Shown piece after piece: positions 18,348-27,128 of a stretch of DNA of 64,000 nucleotides (positions are counted from its first letter, which is position 1; each line of letters opens with the position of its first letter). Both the position numbers and the translations under genes were made by a program. The stretch is taken from contig JAUXXQ010000017.1 in assembly GCA_030684815.1 (NCBI GenBank), positions 37,172-101,171 on the forward strand, read 5' to 3'. Below the pieces are notes generated by a model. The model did no database searches, had not been told where the DNA came from, and saw only the letters and a list, made by a program, of their open reading frames with translations. The DNA comes from Methylobacter sp. Its GTDB lineage: Bacteria > Pseudomonadota > Gammaproteobacteria > Methylococcales > Methylomonadaceae.

Positions 18348-19823
18348 ATGTCGATCATCTATAAATTAACCTTGTCCTTATTTGCCTTATCTTTGCTGGT
18401 TTTTGGCATCTATGGGACTTACCAGCTCCGAACCGAATCGCAGGATTTGCGCGATGCGGTAGAACAAGAAACGCGTTTATTAGCCAACAGCTTGCTGGTT
18501 TCAGTCGAAAATGCCTTACGGGATCATCAGATTGAAGATGTGCAAAAACTCATGCAGCAATTAGAACGCATCAAACCCTCTGTCGACGTCCGCATCTATA
18601 TCCAAAACAGCAATATCATCCGTTCCGATGAAGAAAGCCTGGTATGGCCGGAAAAAGTCGAGCAGTCCTTATACCAGGCAGCAAAAGAAGGTGAACTAAA
18701 ACAGTTTTATTACCCGGCCGACACCCCCCAACTATTCATTTTCACATTGCCATTTAATGAGGGTTCAAGCACTTTACGCGGCAATGTGGCTATCGTGAGA
18801 TCACTGCAAACGATGAATGACAACTTAAGTAAAACCAAAACCTATATCCTTTTATCCTTAATTACTTTCATTCTGTTCACTTCCTTGCTGTGCCTTTTGT
18901 TAGGCCATATCTATATTTCCCTGCCCCTACAACGACTCCGTCAGGCCATGCGGGCTTTTAGCGACAGCACAGCCCCACCCGAACCTTTGCCCGTATCCGG
19001 TAACGATGAACTTGCGGTAGTGACACAAGAATTTAACCGGATGACTGCCGAGTTGTTTTCGGCTTACCAGCGGCTAGATGTCGAAACGGAACATAGGCGG
19101 AAACTGCAACGGGCATTACAAGACGCCGACAAATTGATTACTATCGGCCAGTTATCGGCTGAACTTGCCCACGAAATTGGCTCCCCCTTGCAAATTGTCA
19201 ACGGCAGGGCAAGAGCGCTGGCAAAGTGCAACGATGATTATGATGAGGTACGCCGCATTGCCAACATTTTAGTCGACCAAACTGACCGTATCACCCGAAT
19301 AGTCCAGCGTCTCCTGGAGTTTGCGCCCCGCCATTCGACCGAACCCATGAGTTGCGATGTCATCGCGGCTATCGCCGAAGTTATTGATATGCTGGGTTTT
19401 GAAGCACGACGCCAAGAAGTCAGTATGACTTTTACACACCCTGAATCGTTGCCGTTAATACCGATCAACAAAGACAGCATTCAACAGATTGTTTTAAACT
19501 TACTGACCAATGCGTTAGCCGCCCTGGTTAACACAGGCGCCATAACCATCGGCTTATCTCATGCCTCGATTAACTATGCCGACCAAACCATTCCGGCACT
19601 AAGGCTTACCGTAGGCGACACCGGAACAGGAATTGCCCCGGAACATCTACCGCAATTGTTTGACCATTATTTCACTACGCGCGGCCGACAAGGCGGTACC
19701 GGTCTCGGTTTAGCCGTGGTCAAAACGTTAGTGACTGAAATGGGCGGCAGTGTCATGGCCGAATCGGAACCTGGAAAAGGCAGCCTATTTACCATTTACT
19801 TACCGTGGAGAATATTATTATGA
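18348..19823 (+). CDS. Sensor histidine kinase with HAMP domain
   Basis: Membrane sensor kinase, partner of the NtrC-type regulator that follows. The start is set at ATG 18348 (491 residues); a TTG 16 codons upstream is less likely because the first membrane segment begins right after this ATG. TM1 (about 6-25) and TM2 (about 166-188) bracket a 140-residue periplasmic sensor region. HAMP spans about 190-240. HisKA has the phospho-acceptor in AELAHEIGSP (H275). The ATPase domain has NLLTNAL (N box), GDTGTGI (G1) and GGTGLGLAVV (G2). Its stop overlaps the next start (ATGA). Signal unknown; context points to control of the divergent efflux pump. Confidence 0.93.
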   Translation: MSIIYKLTLSLFALSLLVFGIYGTYQLRTESQDLRDAVEQETRLLANSLLVSVENALRDHQIEDVQKLMQQLERIKPSVDVRIYIQNSNIIRSDEESLVWPEKVEQSLYQAAKEGELKQFYYPADTPQLFIFTLPFNEGSSTLRGNVAIVRSLQTMNDNLSKTKTYILLSLITFILFTSLLCLLLGHIYISLPLQRLRQAMRAFSDSTAPPEPLPVSGNDELAVVTQEFNRMTAELFSAYQRLDVETEHRRKLQRALQDADKLITIGQLSAELAHEIGSPLQIVNGRARALAKCNDDYDEVRRIANILVDQTDRITRIVQRLLEFAPRHSTEPMSCDVIAAIAEVIDMLGFEARRQEVSMTFTHPESLPLIPINKDSIQQIVLNLLTNALAALVNTGAITIGLSHASINYADQTIPALRLTVGDTGTGIAPEHLPQLFDHYFTTRGRQGGTGLGLAVVKTLVTEMGGSVMAESEPGKGSLFTIYLPWRILL

Positions 19824-21172
19824 CAGCAACAAGCGGCCGTCTTTTAGTGATCGATGACGATCCCGGCGTTGTTGATTATCTAATCGATATGTTACGGCAG
19901 GTTAATTATTCGGTCGTTGGCTTCACAGAAAGTGCAAAGGCGCTGCAAGCGATCAAAACCGAGCCCTTTGACCTAGTGATATCCGACATCATCATGCCCG
20001 GGATGCGCGGCCTGGAATTGATGGCGGCCATACACCATAAACGGCCTGAACAGTTGGTCTTGCTAATGACGGCCTTCGGCAGCATTGATTTGGCAATGCA
20101 AGGCATGCGCGCTGGTGCCTGCGACTTTCTGACCAAACCTTTTCGTATCGAAGAGCTTTACGCGGCAATAACCCGTGCGCTTGAAGACCGGCAAATGCGG
20201 CGCACGGCGGTAAAAGTCGGCTTTGCCAACGATAAAAACAGTGCGGCCAGTGTTTTTATAACCCATAGCCCGTGCATGCAACGCTTGATAAGACTGGCAA
20301 CACGGGCGGCAGCCGTCAATTCCACGATACTGCTGACCGGCGAAAGCGGCACCGGCAAAAGTGCAGTGGCCCATTGGATTCATGACAACAGCCAACATAA
20401 CCGGGGGCCTTTTATCGCCGTCAATTGCGCTGCATTGCCGCACAGTTTAGTGGAAAGTGAATTGTTCGGCGTTCGTAAAGGTGCTTTTACCGATGCAGGA
20501 AAAGATAGGCCGGGGTTGTTTTTGCAAGCCGACTCAGGGACATTATTTCTCGATGAAATTGCCGAACTGCCTTTAGAAATCCAGCCTAAACTGCTGCGGG
20601 CACTGGAAACCGGAAAAGTCCGCGCATTGGGCGACACCAAAGAAACCGAGGTCAATGTCCGCTTGATTGCCGCCAGCCATCAGCCTTTGGAGCAACGCGT
20701 CAACGACAACCAATTCCGCTCCGACCTTTATCACCGACTGAATGTCATTAGCCTTGAAGTGCCGCCATTAAGGGAACGCAAGGAAGATCTTGATGAACTA
20801 ACCAAAACACTCATCGACACCACTTGCCTGCGCCTTGGCAGACAAGGGTCGGTCAATATTTCAGTGGAAGTGTTGCGCTGGATTAGAGCCTATCATTGGC
20901 CGGGTAATGTCCGGGAACTTGCCAACACCTTGGAACGGGCTATCGTACTTGCCGAACATGACACCCTTTTGCTAGAAGATTTGGCGCAAGCGTCGAAAAT
21001 ACCCGTCAACGATAAGAATTTTCTCGAATTGGCCATGGCGCAAGGGTGGACGCTAGAGGATATCGAACACGCCTATATTCGCCATGTTTTAGCCGTAACC
21101 GGCGGCAATAAAATCCAGGCATCGCGAATTCTCGGTTTAGATCGCAGCACCTTGTACCGTAAACTGGGGTAA
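19820..21172 (+). CDS. Sigma54-dependent NtrC-family response regulator
   Basis: Transcription activator with 450 residues from ATG 19820, overlapping the kinase stop by 4 nt. The receiver domain (1-120) has acidic D12/D13, phospho-acceptor D56 in VISDIIMP and K106. The AAA+ domain (about 145-385) has Walker A GESGTGKS (174-181) and Walker B LFLDEIAEL (about 242-250). The sigma54-contact loop reads GAFTDA (221-226), not the usual GAFTGA. A Fis-type helix-turn-helix (GGNKIQASRILGLDRSTLYR) ends the protein. The sigma54-type promoter before the divergent efflux genes is the obvious target. Confidence 0.95.
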   Translation: MTATSGRLLVIDDDPGVVDYLIDMLRQVNYSVVGFTESAKALQAIKTEPFDLVISDIIMPGMRGLELMAAIHHKRPEQLVLLMTAFGSIDLAMQGMRAGACDFLTKPFRIEELYAAITRALEDRQMRRTAVKVGFANDKNSAASVFITHSPCMQRLIRLATRAAAVNSTILLTGESGTGKSAVAHWIHDNSQHNRGPFIAVNCAALPHSLVESELFGVRKGAFTDAGKDRPGLFLQADSGTLFLDEIAELPLEIQPKLLRALETGKVRALGDTKETEVNVRLIAASHQPLEQRVNDNQFRSDLYHRLNVISLEVPPLRERKEDLDELTKTLIDTTCLRLGRQGSVNISVEVLRWIRAYHWPGNVRELANTLERAIVLAEHDTLLLEDLAQASKIPVNDKNFLELAMAQGWTLEDIEHAYIRHVLAVTGGNKIQASRILGLDRSTLYRKLG

Positions 21173-21334
21173 ATCACCTAATCGCCCCATAATTGACCTT
21201 ATATTGTTGCAAATTATAGGACATACAAAAACTATTGCTGCACGAAAAATTGACGCTCACCATCAAGAGCACAAGAAAAATAATGTCCTTCACCGCCTTC
21301 GTGGCGCATAAGAAATATTAAAAGGCTTTTGAGC

Positions 21335-21362
21335 GCTTACGATAGCCTTTATAATCGTAAGC
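21335..21362 (+). promoter_or_regulatory. diaA -10 region within a 9-bp inverted repeat
   Basis: A perfect inverted repeat GCTTACGAT / ATCGTAAGC (21335-21343 and 21354-21362) overlaps a consensus TATAAT at 21350-21355. The -35 side is weak (TTTTGA, 17 nt upstream). The start would fall near 21362, only about 2 nt before the diaA ATG, so the message would be nearly leaderless. The palindrome could be an operator or a short hairpin. Confidence 0.45.
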
Positions 21363-21363
21363 T

Positions 21364-21951
21364 ATGAGCCTACAAAACCGCATCATCAACCATTTCTCCG
21401 ACAGCCTGCAAATCCAGCAGGACACGCTGGCTAACCTTGGCGAGCTTATTGAATTTGCCTCGCAACGCCTGGTCGCCGCCTTGCTGAATGACAAAAAAAT
21501 CCTGACTTGCGGCAATGGCCGCTCTGCTGCCGTCGCCCAAGTGCTGTCATCGGCCATGCTCAACCAATATGAGCGCGACCGGCCTTCGTTGCCCGCCATC
21601 GCTTTAACCGGCGATGTAACCACGCTGACCGCAATAGCGAACGACTACCATTTTGATGATGTCTTCGCCAAACAGCTAAGAGCCTTGGGGCAAAGCGGCG
21701 ACATATTGGTGGTTTATAGCGACGGCGAAAATTCCGCCAATATCGCCAAAGCCGTGAGCACCGCGCACGACAAAGACATTAGCGTGATCGCGCTGACCGG
21801 CAATAATGGCGGCATGATTGCGCCGTTGCTGCATGAAACCGACATCGAAATCCGCGTGGTGTCGACCTCCAGCGCCCACATTCAGGAAGTTCATGTGTTA
21901 ATCACCCATTGCCTGTGCGACCTGATTGACCATCAATTATTTGGCGGCTAA
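21364..21951 (+). CDS. diaA: SIS-domain protein DiaA-like (DnaA initiator-associating factor)
   Basis: SIS-domain protein of 195 residues. E. coli DiaA binds DnaA and promotes timely replication initiation; the fold is shared with GmhA phosphoheptose isomerase. The match to DiaA is clear in CGNGRSAAVAQVLSSAML (about 45-62), ERPSLPAIALTGD, TLTAIANDYHFDDVFAKQLR and the C-terminal IQEVHVLITHCLCDLIDHQL. There is no heptose-pathway neighbour, favouring DiaA over GmhA. In enterobacteria it directly follows yraN; here 9 kb separate them. Confidence 0.88.
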   Translation: MSLQNRIINHFSDSLQIQQDTLANLGELIEFASQRLVAALLNDKKILTCGNGRSAAVAQVLSSAMLNQYERDRPSLPAIALTGDVTTLTAIANDYHFDDVFAKQLRALGQSGDILVVYSDGENSANIAKAVSTAHDKDISVIALTGNNGGMIAPLLHETDIEIRVVSTSSAHIQEVHVLITHCLCDLIDHQLFGG

Positions 21952-21977
21952 AGCAAGCTACACCCACCTCACGTTTT

Positions 21978-23384
21978 TTGACGACATTGACTCACATCGC
22001 CCCCCTGCCCCCCGGTTTTTTAAACTTGCTGGCTGATATTTTCGCAGCCGAAACCATTTTTACCGCCCCCGAAGACTGCTGGACTTACGGCTACGACAAC
22101 AGCCGCCGCCACGTGCTGCCGCAGGCCGTGGTCTTCCCGACCACGCATGAGCAAGTGGTCGCCGTGGTCAATGCCTGCAACCAGTTTAACATTGCACTGA
22201 CCGCCAGAGGGCGCGGCACCGGCACCACCGGCGCCACGGTGCCGCTAAAAGGCGGCCTGATTGTGTCGCTGGAACGCATGAACAAACTGGTCGAATTTTC
22301 CCCCGACAACCGCTACATCATCGTCGAGCCTGGCATGACCAACCAGCAGGTGCAGGACATTGCCAAAAAGCGCGGTTTTTTCTGGCCGCCCGATCCGACC
22401 AGCGCCGCTTTTTGCAGCATCGGCGGCAATCTGGCCTACAACTCCGCAGGCCCCAGAGCGGTCAAATACGGTACGCCCCGGGAAAATACGCTGGGTTTGC
22501 GCGCTGTGACCGGCGCGGGCAAGGACATCCGCGTCGGCGTCCACACCAGCAAAGGCGTGGTCGGTTATGACCTGACCCGGCTGATACTCGGCTCGGAAGG
22601 CACGCTGGCGATCATTACCCAGGCGACGCTGAAACTGACGCCGCTGCCGGAAGCGACCAAAACGCTCCGAGCTATTTACCATTCAGTATTCGATGCCGCC
22701 AAAGCCGTTTCCGCAATCATGTCGCAGCCGGTGATTCCGTGTGCGCTGGAGTTTATCGACGGCAATGCGATCAACATGATCCGGCACTATTCGGAAACCG
22801 ATCTGCCCGAAAATGCGGGCGCAATGCTAATGATAGAAGTCGACGGCCAATTGGAAGGTTTGGACACGGCGGCGGAAAAAGTGATGGCTGCCGCCAAAAA
22901 CGACGGTCTGCTGGATATTAGGCTGGCGCAGACCGAGGCCGAAGTGAAAGCGCTGTGGCAAACCCGCAAAGCCCTGTCCCCGGCTTTGCGCAAAGTCGCG
23001 CCGAAAAAAATCAATGAAGATGTGGCAGTGCCGGTGACCGAAATGCCGGCCTTGATAGCGGGCTTGGGCGAGTTGTCGAAAAAATACGACCTGCCCATCA
23101 TCAATTTCGGCCATGCCGGTAACGGCAATATCCACGTCAACTTATTGCTCGATCCCGATGAGCCGGAACAAGGCAAAAAAGCCCACGCCTGTCTCGATGA
23201 AATCTTTTCCCTGGTCCTGGCGCTCAACGGCACGTTGTCCGGCGAACATGGCGTAGGCCTTGAAAAACGTGATTTTGTCGACCGGGAACTGGATGCCAAT
23301 TCGTTGGCCTTGATGCGCGACATCAAGCGCCAGTTCGACCCAAACGGCATCCTCAACCCCGATAAAATGTTTCCGCTGGTTTAG
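21978..23384 (+). CDS. FAD-linked oxidase, GlcD/D-lactate dehydrogenase family
   Basis: Flavoprotein oxidising a 2-hydroxyacid such as glycolate or D-lactate. It has 468 residues. The FAD-binding domain (PCMH fold) has RGRGTGTTGATVPLKGGLIV (about 77-96) and YNSAGPRAVKYG; the C-terminal FAD-oxidase domain has VKALWQTRKALSPAL, NFGHAGNGNIHVN and LSGEHGVGLEK. The start is TTG at 21978: the family N-terminus fits and no ATG or GTG lies close by. No glcE/glcF partners are present, so a single-subunit D-2-hydroxyacid dehydrogenase is as likely as glycolate oxidase. Confidence 0.88.
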   Translation: MTTLTHIAPLPPGFLNLLADIFAAETIFTAPEDCWTYGYDNSRRHVLPQAVVFPTTHEQVVAVVNACNQFNIALTARGRGTGTTGATVPLKGGLIVSLERMNKLVEFSPDNRYIIVEPGMTNQQVQDIAKKRGFFWPPDPTSAAFCSIGGNLAYNSAGPRAVKYGTPRENTLGLRAVTGAGKDIRVGVHTSKGVVGYDLTRLILGSEGTLAIITQATLKLTPLPEATKTLRAIYHSVFDAAKAVSAIMSQPVIPCALEFIDGNAINMIRHYSETDLPENAGAMLMIEVDGQLEGLDTAAEKVMAAAKNDGLLDIRLAQTEAEVKALWQTRKALSPALRKVAPKKINEDVAVPVTEMPALIAGLGELSKKYDLPIINFGHAGNGNIHVNLLLDPDEPEQGKKAHACLDEIFSLVLALNGTLSGEHGVGLEKRDFVDRELDANSLALMRDIKRQFDPNGILNPDKMFPLV

Positions 23385-23396
23385 GGCGATTTCCTG
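23385..23396 (+). repeat. Post-stop repeat GGCGATTTCCTG, copy 2
   Basis: It is identical to 12373-12384 and, like it, begins on the base after a stop codon (TAG 23382-23384). Its function is unknown. Confidence 0.45.
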
Positions 23397-23479
23397 CGGC
23401 AATATAACCCGACATGCTGCACGGAAACATGTTGAAGGTCATTGTTCCGCCACGTACACCATTTTTGGATTAAAAAACC

Positions 23480-23626
23480 ATGTTGAAAACAAACCAATCG
23501 TTCGCCCCCGATATTGCCAGCGACAGCAGCGACCAGGCCGTTGTGCGCACCATTATCTCAATGGCATACAGCTTGAATTTAGGCATCATTGCCGAAGGCG
23601 GGGAGGATGCCGGTCATGAATGTTGA
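23480..23626 (+). pseudogene. EAL-domain (c-di-GMP phosphodiesterase) remnant
   Basis: A 48-codon open stretch opens MLKTNQSFAPDI, continues through QAVVRTIISMAYSLNLG and reaches IIAEGGED. This matches the EAL-domain segment normally reading LKIDRSFV-D, AIVRTIIAMAHSLGL, VIAEGVET, where the final E is a metal/active-site region residue. Everything before and after is missing, including the EAL signature. Its last 11 nt overlap the start of the kinase gene in another frame. It is a decayed fragment of a signalling gene and is not expected to function. Confidence 0.7.
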
Positions 23627-24491
23627 CGTGCTCTGTGCAGGCCACGCCTGTTATGACCTCGTTTTTTCAGTCAGTCATCAGCCGGGTGCCGATGAAAAAA
23701 TGGTGGCCGACAGCCTGCTCAGTTGCGGCGGCGGGCCCGCCGCCAATGCCGCCGTGTGCGTGAGCAAGTTAGGCTTAACATCGACATTTGCCGGTTATTT
23801 GGGGCAAGACCTTTATGGCGACCAACATATCCAGGAGCTGGCCGCTTACGGCGTCGATACCCGGTTAATCGTCCGTGGAAGCCCTGCCACGCCGTTATCG
23901 ACGATATTAGTAAAACCCGATGGCAAACGTTGCTTAATCAATTACAAGGGCAATACCCAGGCCTTACCGGGTGATGTCTTGGACAGCAAGGCGGTGACGG
24001 CCAAGGCGATGCTGTTCGATGGCCATGAACCGTCCATCTCATTAGCTCTGATTGAACGGGCGCGGCAAACCAACAGCCCGACTGTTTTAGATGCAGGTTC
24101 ACTACATCAAGGCACACTGGCATTGATGCGTCAGGTCGATTATCTGGTGTGTTCAGAGAAATTTGCCATCCAGTACGCAGGCAATGAACAGCACGCGTTA
24201 AGCCAACTGGCTAAACTCGCCCCTGTCGTAGTCATCACTTTGGGCGAAAGAGGCGTAATTTGGCAACGGGGCAAAGAACAGGGCGCATTACCGGCTTACC
24301 CGATTACCGCCATTGACAGCACGGGGGCCGGCGATGCTTTTCATGGCGCTTTTGCGGCAGCACTGGCACTTGGCATGGACTGGCAAAGCCTGCTCCGCTA
24401 TGCCAGCGCCGCCGGGGCTTTATGTTGCACACGCATGGGCGCACGTTTAGGCTTACCCAGCCAACAAGACCATGCGGGGTTATTTAGGTAA
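23616..24491 (+). CDS. PfkB-family (ribokinase-like) sugar kinase
   Basis: Cytoplasmic carbohydrate kinase of 291 residues. The start ATG 23616 is chosen because GGGGAGG ends about 9 nt upstream; the in-frame ATG at 23607 has no room for it. The ribokinase signatures are both present: CGGGPAANAAVCVSKLG (about 37-53) and DSTGAGDAFHGAFAAAL (234-250), with catalytic D240 and the anion hole GAGD. The substrate cannot be told from sequence; ribose, fructose, adenosine or a sulfofructose-type sugar are all possible. No sugar-transport or aldolase partner is adjacent. Confidence 0.88.
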   Translation: MNVDVLCAGHACYDLVFSVSHQPGADEKMVADSLLSCGGGPAANAAVCVSKLGLTSTFAGYLGQDLYGDQHIQELAAYGVDTRLIVRGSPATPLSTILVKPDGKRCLINYKGNTQALPGDVLDSKAVTAKAMLFDGHEPSISLALIERARQTNSPTVLDAGSLHQGTLALMRQVDYLVCSEKFAIQYAGNEQHALSQLAKLAPVVVITLGERGVIWQRGKEQGALPAYPITAIDSTGAGDAFHGAFAAALALGMDWQSLLRYASAAGALCCTRMGARLGLPSQQDHAGLFR

Positions 24492-24574
24492 TTCCCTGAA
24501 AAAGGCATGGCCAAAATTGCCCTCGAAAAGCATAAAAACCACCTAATTGCCCGAACATCAACGCCCGTGTAAAG

Positions 24575-25564
24575 TCACATACATGGGAAAAATTTGTCGG
24601 CAGGAATATACCTTAACAGCTGTTCGCTACAGTAACCCATCATCTCCTGTTCCAGCGCCTGTTGATAAGACACCATGCCTTGCTGGCTGACCAGCGGGCC
24701 GGCAAAGAGCTTTTCTTCCGGGTACAGCTTATGCACTTTCTTAAAAAAGTTTTCCGGTAACCGGAACACGCCAAGACTGACAGAATGCAGCCGATCCAAA
24801 TTAATGCGGGCAAAAACCTGCCCGAACAAGTCCCGGTACTGCTGTTGATAACCGGCTTGATAAATCAGCGGATCGAAACGCAGGCCAATCTGCCAGCCTT
24901 GTTCCTGCAATTTGACCAAGGCATCCAGACGGCGCGCCACCGATGGCGCTTTGGCCTCGACTTTTTGTGCGATTTCATCGGGGGACAGGCTGAAAGCGAC
25001 GATGCAGCGCGGCAACGGCTCGCGGTTTAACAGGCTTCTGACCTGGGTGCTTTTGGTGCGCAATTCCAGCCAGGCATTCGGCAAGGCGGCAAAAAACGGC
25101 AAAAATTGTTCGGCAAAACCGGTGACCGGCTCTAACGCCAAACTGTCGCAATCGTAGCCGGAAAAAAAATGCAGGTTTTCAGTCGGCGACGCCAAGCACA
25201 GCTGTTTAATGTCTTGCTGAAAATCCTCGTAATTAACAAACAACACATAATTGGCCGACTGGTACATGCCCTGCAAAAAACAGTAACGGCAATCGTACAA
25301 GCAATTGAGCATGTGCGAAAAATAGTAGTTCCTGGTTGCGCCGATACCGTAACCCAACGGCGCAGGCAGGGCAAAGTTTTTATATTTTTCCGCCAGTATC
25401 AGCGCGGGGCGCTGCTTTTGCAGACGAAAGTTTTGCGCTTTGGGGTTGAACACTTCGCCGTAGCGGCCGCAGCTGATGGTTCTGGCTTGCGGGAAGCGTG
25501 CGACGATGTCGGCAACGCGCGGGTGCTGCAAAATGGCTTGTTCTATATAAATGGTTTCAATCAT
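24575..25564 (-). CDS. Spore-photoproduct-lyase-like radical SAM protein
   Basis: Radical SAM enzyme of the SPL family, 329 residues. The three cluster cysteines are C88, C92 and C95 in CLYDCRYC, the CxxxCxxC motif. It is preceded by GYGIGATRNYYFSHMLN and followed by FLQGMY and SGYDCDSLALEPVTGF, which are SPL-like. In Bacillus the enzyme repairs the spore thymine dimer. Gammaproteobacteria do not sporulate, so the substrate here is uncertain, perhaps another DNA photolesion. It stands alone on the minus strand, converging with the PfkB gene. Confidence 0.85.
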   Translation of the reverse strand: MIETIYIEQAILQHPRVADIVARFPQARTISCGRYGEVFNPKAQNFRLQKQRPALILAEKYKNFALPAPLGYGIGATRNYYFSHMLNCLYDCRYCFLQGMYQSANYVLFVNYEDFQQDIKQLCLASPTENLHFFSGYDCDSLALEPVTGFAEQFLPFFAALPNAWLELRTKSTQVRSLLNREPLPRCIVAFSLSPDEIAQKVEAKAPSVARRLDALVKLQEQGWQIGLRFDPLIYQAGYQQQYRDLFGQVFARINLDRLHSVSLGVFRLPENFFKKVHKLYPEEKLFAGPLVSQQGMVSYQQALEQEMMGYCSEQLLRYIPADKFFPCM

Positions 25565-25658
25565 TAGGCGTAACGACTCAGTGAAAAAAGAAATAGAACA
25601 CGGATGCCAATAGTAGGCGCTTTAGGCGGCGCGAAGTTTTATTCTCGTGGGAACGAGG

Positions 25659-26678
25659 CTACTTCAACAAGCCACGCAAATTAACCAGCCTTTTGACAAT
25701 TTCACCGCGCATTTGCTCGCGTCCTATTGAGTGTTTTACGCTGCTACCAAAACCCGTTACTTGATCGGTAAAACTGCGGTTGGCATAGAAGATCAACGAA
25801 CCGTCGCGATACGGCAGACAGGCAATACTGAGCTGATTGCTATTATAAGAATGGCCGACATAAAACTGCCGAGACAGCATCACTTCACCAGCCTCAGAGG
25901 ACAACAGGATGCGATGCCCCAGTATCGCAGTCGGACGGTCTTCAACCTTGCGGTTGAGCCAGAAAAACTGTTCGGTCGCACCGGCCGGCACTACCGCCGG
26001 ATAGTTTAGCCAAGCCTTGTAGACATCTGGAAAATACCGGGTCAACACCTTGTTGGCCATCGTCGCCGCACGCAGTTCTTCAGCGGGTCTCGCAAACAAG
26101 CCATCGCCGCGATCATAGTGAGCCAGGCCTTTTAGACCCTGTTGCCGATAAGCCTGCAAACGTTGCAGCAAAATGGCTCGATAGGCGTGAGATGCCGCAT
26201 CGGCGTCAGCGGCCTTGATACTGGACAGACTGTTGAATTCGTCAGTCGACAGATTAAATTGGCTGCCCGGTTCTGCGCGCAATAATTTTTTGGCTTCGCT
26301 ACTGCCCGCCTTTAAGCTAAAACCTTTAAACGACTCCAAAGTGGCGTTGACCGGTATCATGCCTTGCGCCATGATATCTGTATCGATAGCTGCCAAACTT
26401 TTTTCGTTAATCAATTTAACAACCGCAGCCGGTTTAGCCGGTAGATACATCACCACGCCAGCGGCCAATTCTTTGTCGTTGTTTTCCGCAATATCGAAGG
26501 GAACGGTTTTCCCCTGCTCCAGCGCCGCCAATTGTTTTGCTTCGATGCCCAGCAACTTCATCAATGCCGGAACTTCCGACGCATTGTCGGCTTGCGCTGA
26601 AAGCGTGCCTAGCAACCCCACCACCACAACCATACGGCGGAAAATCATGTTAAATCTTATCGTTTGTTGAACTGACAT
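25659..26678 (-). CDS. Secreted protein of unknown function
   Basis: I do not recognise this 339-residue protein. The start is well supported: AGGAGG lies 6 nt before the ATG at 26678. A long signal peptide ends at about residue 30 (LSAQA then DNAS). The mature part is mixed alpha/beta with no membrane segment, no lipobox and only one cysteine (CLPY, C-terminal region). Recognisable blocks are KAGSSEAKKLL, HYDRGDGLFARPAEELRAAT and QFYVGHSYNSNQLSIACLPY. It is monocistronic. A periplasmic location is inferred from the signal only. Confidence 0.75.
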   Translation of the reverse strand: MSVQQTIRFNMIFRRMVVVVGLLGTLSAQADNASEVPALMKLLGIEAKQLAALEQGKTVPFDIAENNDKELAAGVVMYLPAKPAAVVKLINEKSLAAIDTDIMAQGMIPVNATLESFKGFSLKAGSSEAKKLLRAEPGSQFNLSTDEFNSLSSIKAADADAASHAYRAILLQRLQAYRQQGLKGLAHYDRGDGLFARPAEELRAATMANKVLTRYFPDVYKAWLNYPAVVPAGATEQFFWLNRKVEDRPTAILGHRILLSSEAGEVMLSRQFYVGHSYNSNQLSIACLPYRDGSLIFYANRSFTDQVTGFGSSVKHSIGREQMRGEIVKRLVNLRGLLK

Positions 26679-27128
26679 TATTACCTCCTAAATTTTAGAA
26701 ATACGAAACCGAGCCGCTTACATCCTCGCCCTGAACGGAGTTTTACGCTACTCAGTGATAAATTGTAACTACTCAACGTAACGTCTCATACCCACAGGCA
26801 TCATCCCTTAGACAGTTTGCTTATCACAGGTAATGATTTTAAGCTTTTTAGTAACTAAAATATTGCCAACAAGGCCGTTTAGTCCACTAAACATATTTAA
26901 CGCGAGGGCAACGCTGAAATTAAGCGGCTGACATTTTTCGCATTAAATCACGAACGCAGCTAGCCAGACCTTCCAGGTTTTAAAAATCTGGAAGGTCTAT
27001 ATCAAAACAAAATCTATTACGCCGATTAATTCAAGGCAAAACCTTGTGATTTATTGCGCCGACCTTATATAGGGTAAAATACTTTTAACTCAACCAACAT
27101 AACCCATTCAACCAACACAATAACCAGC
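26679..27128. other. Intergenic region upstream of proC
   Basis: 450 bp lie between two divergent genes with no gene in them. It holds the 11-bp palindromic repeat at 26966-26998 and, just before proC, a TAAAAT box near 27072 that may be the proC -10. The rest shows no structure I can name. Confidence 0.5.
26966..26998. repeat. Palindromic repeat AGACCTTCCAG, short copy
   Basis: Arms AGACCTTCCAG (26966-26976) and CTGGAAGGTCT (26988-26998) are perfect inverted repeats around an 11-nt A/T-rich centre. The same arm sequence recurs at 32226-32309 in a longer nested palindrome, so this is a dispersed family and not a one-off terminator. No gene end lies immediately beside it. Confidence 0.7.

Noticed and set aside
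21364..21951. Phosphoheptose isomerase GmhA
   Set aside because: The C-terminal IQEVHVLITHCLCDLID and ERPSLPAIALTGD match DiaA, and no heptose-synthesis genes are nearby.
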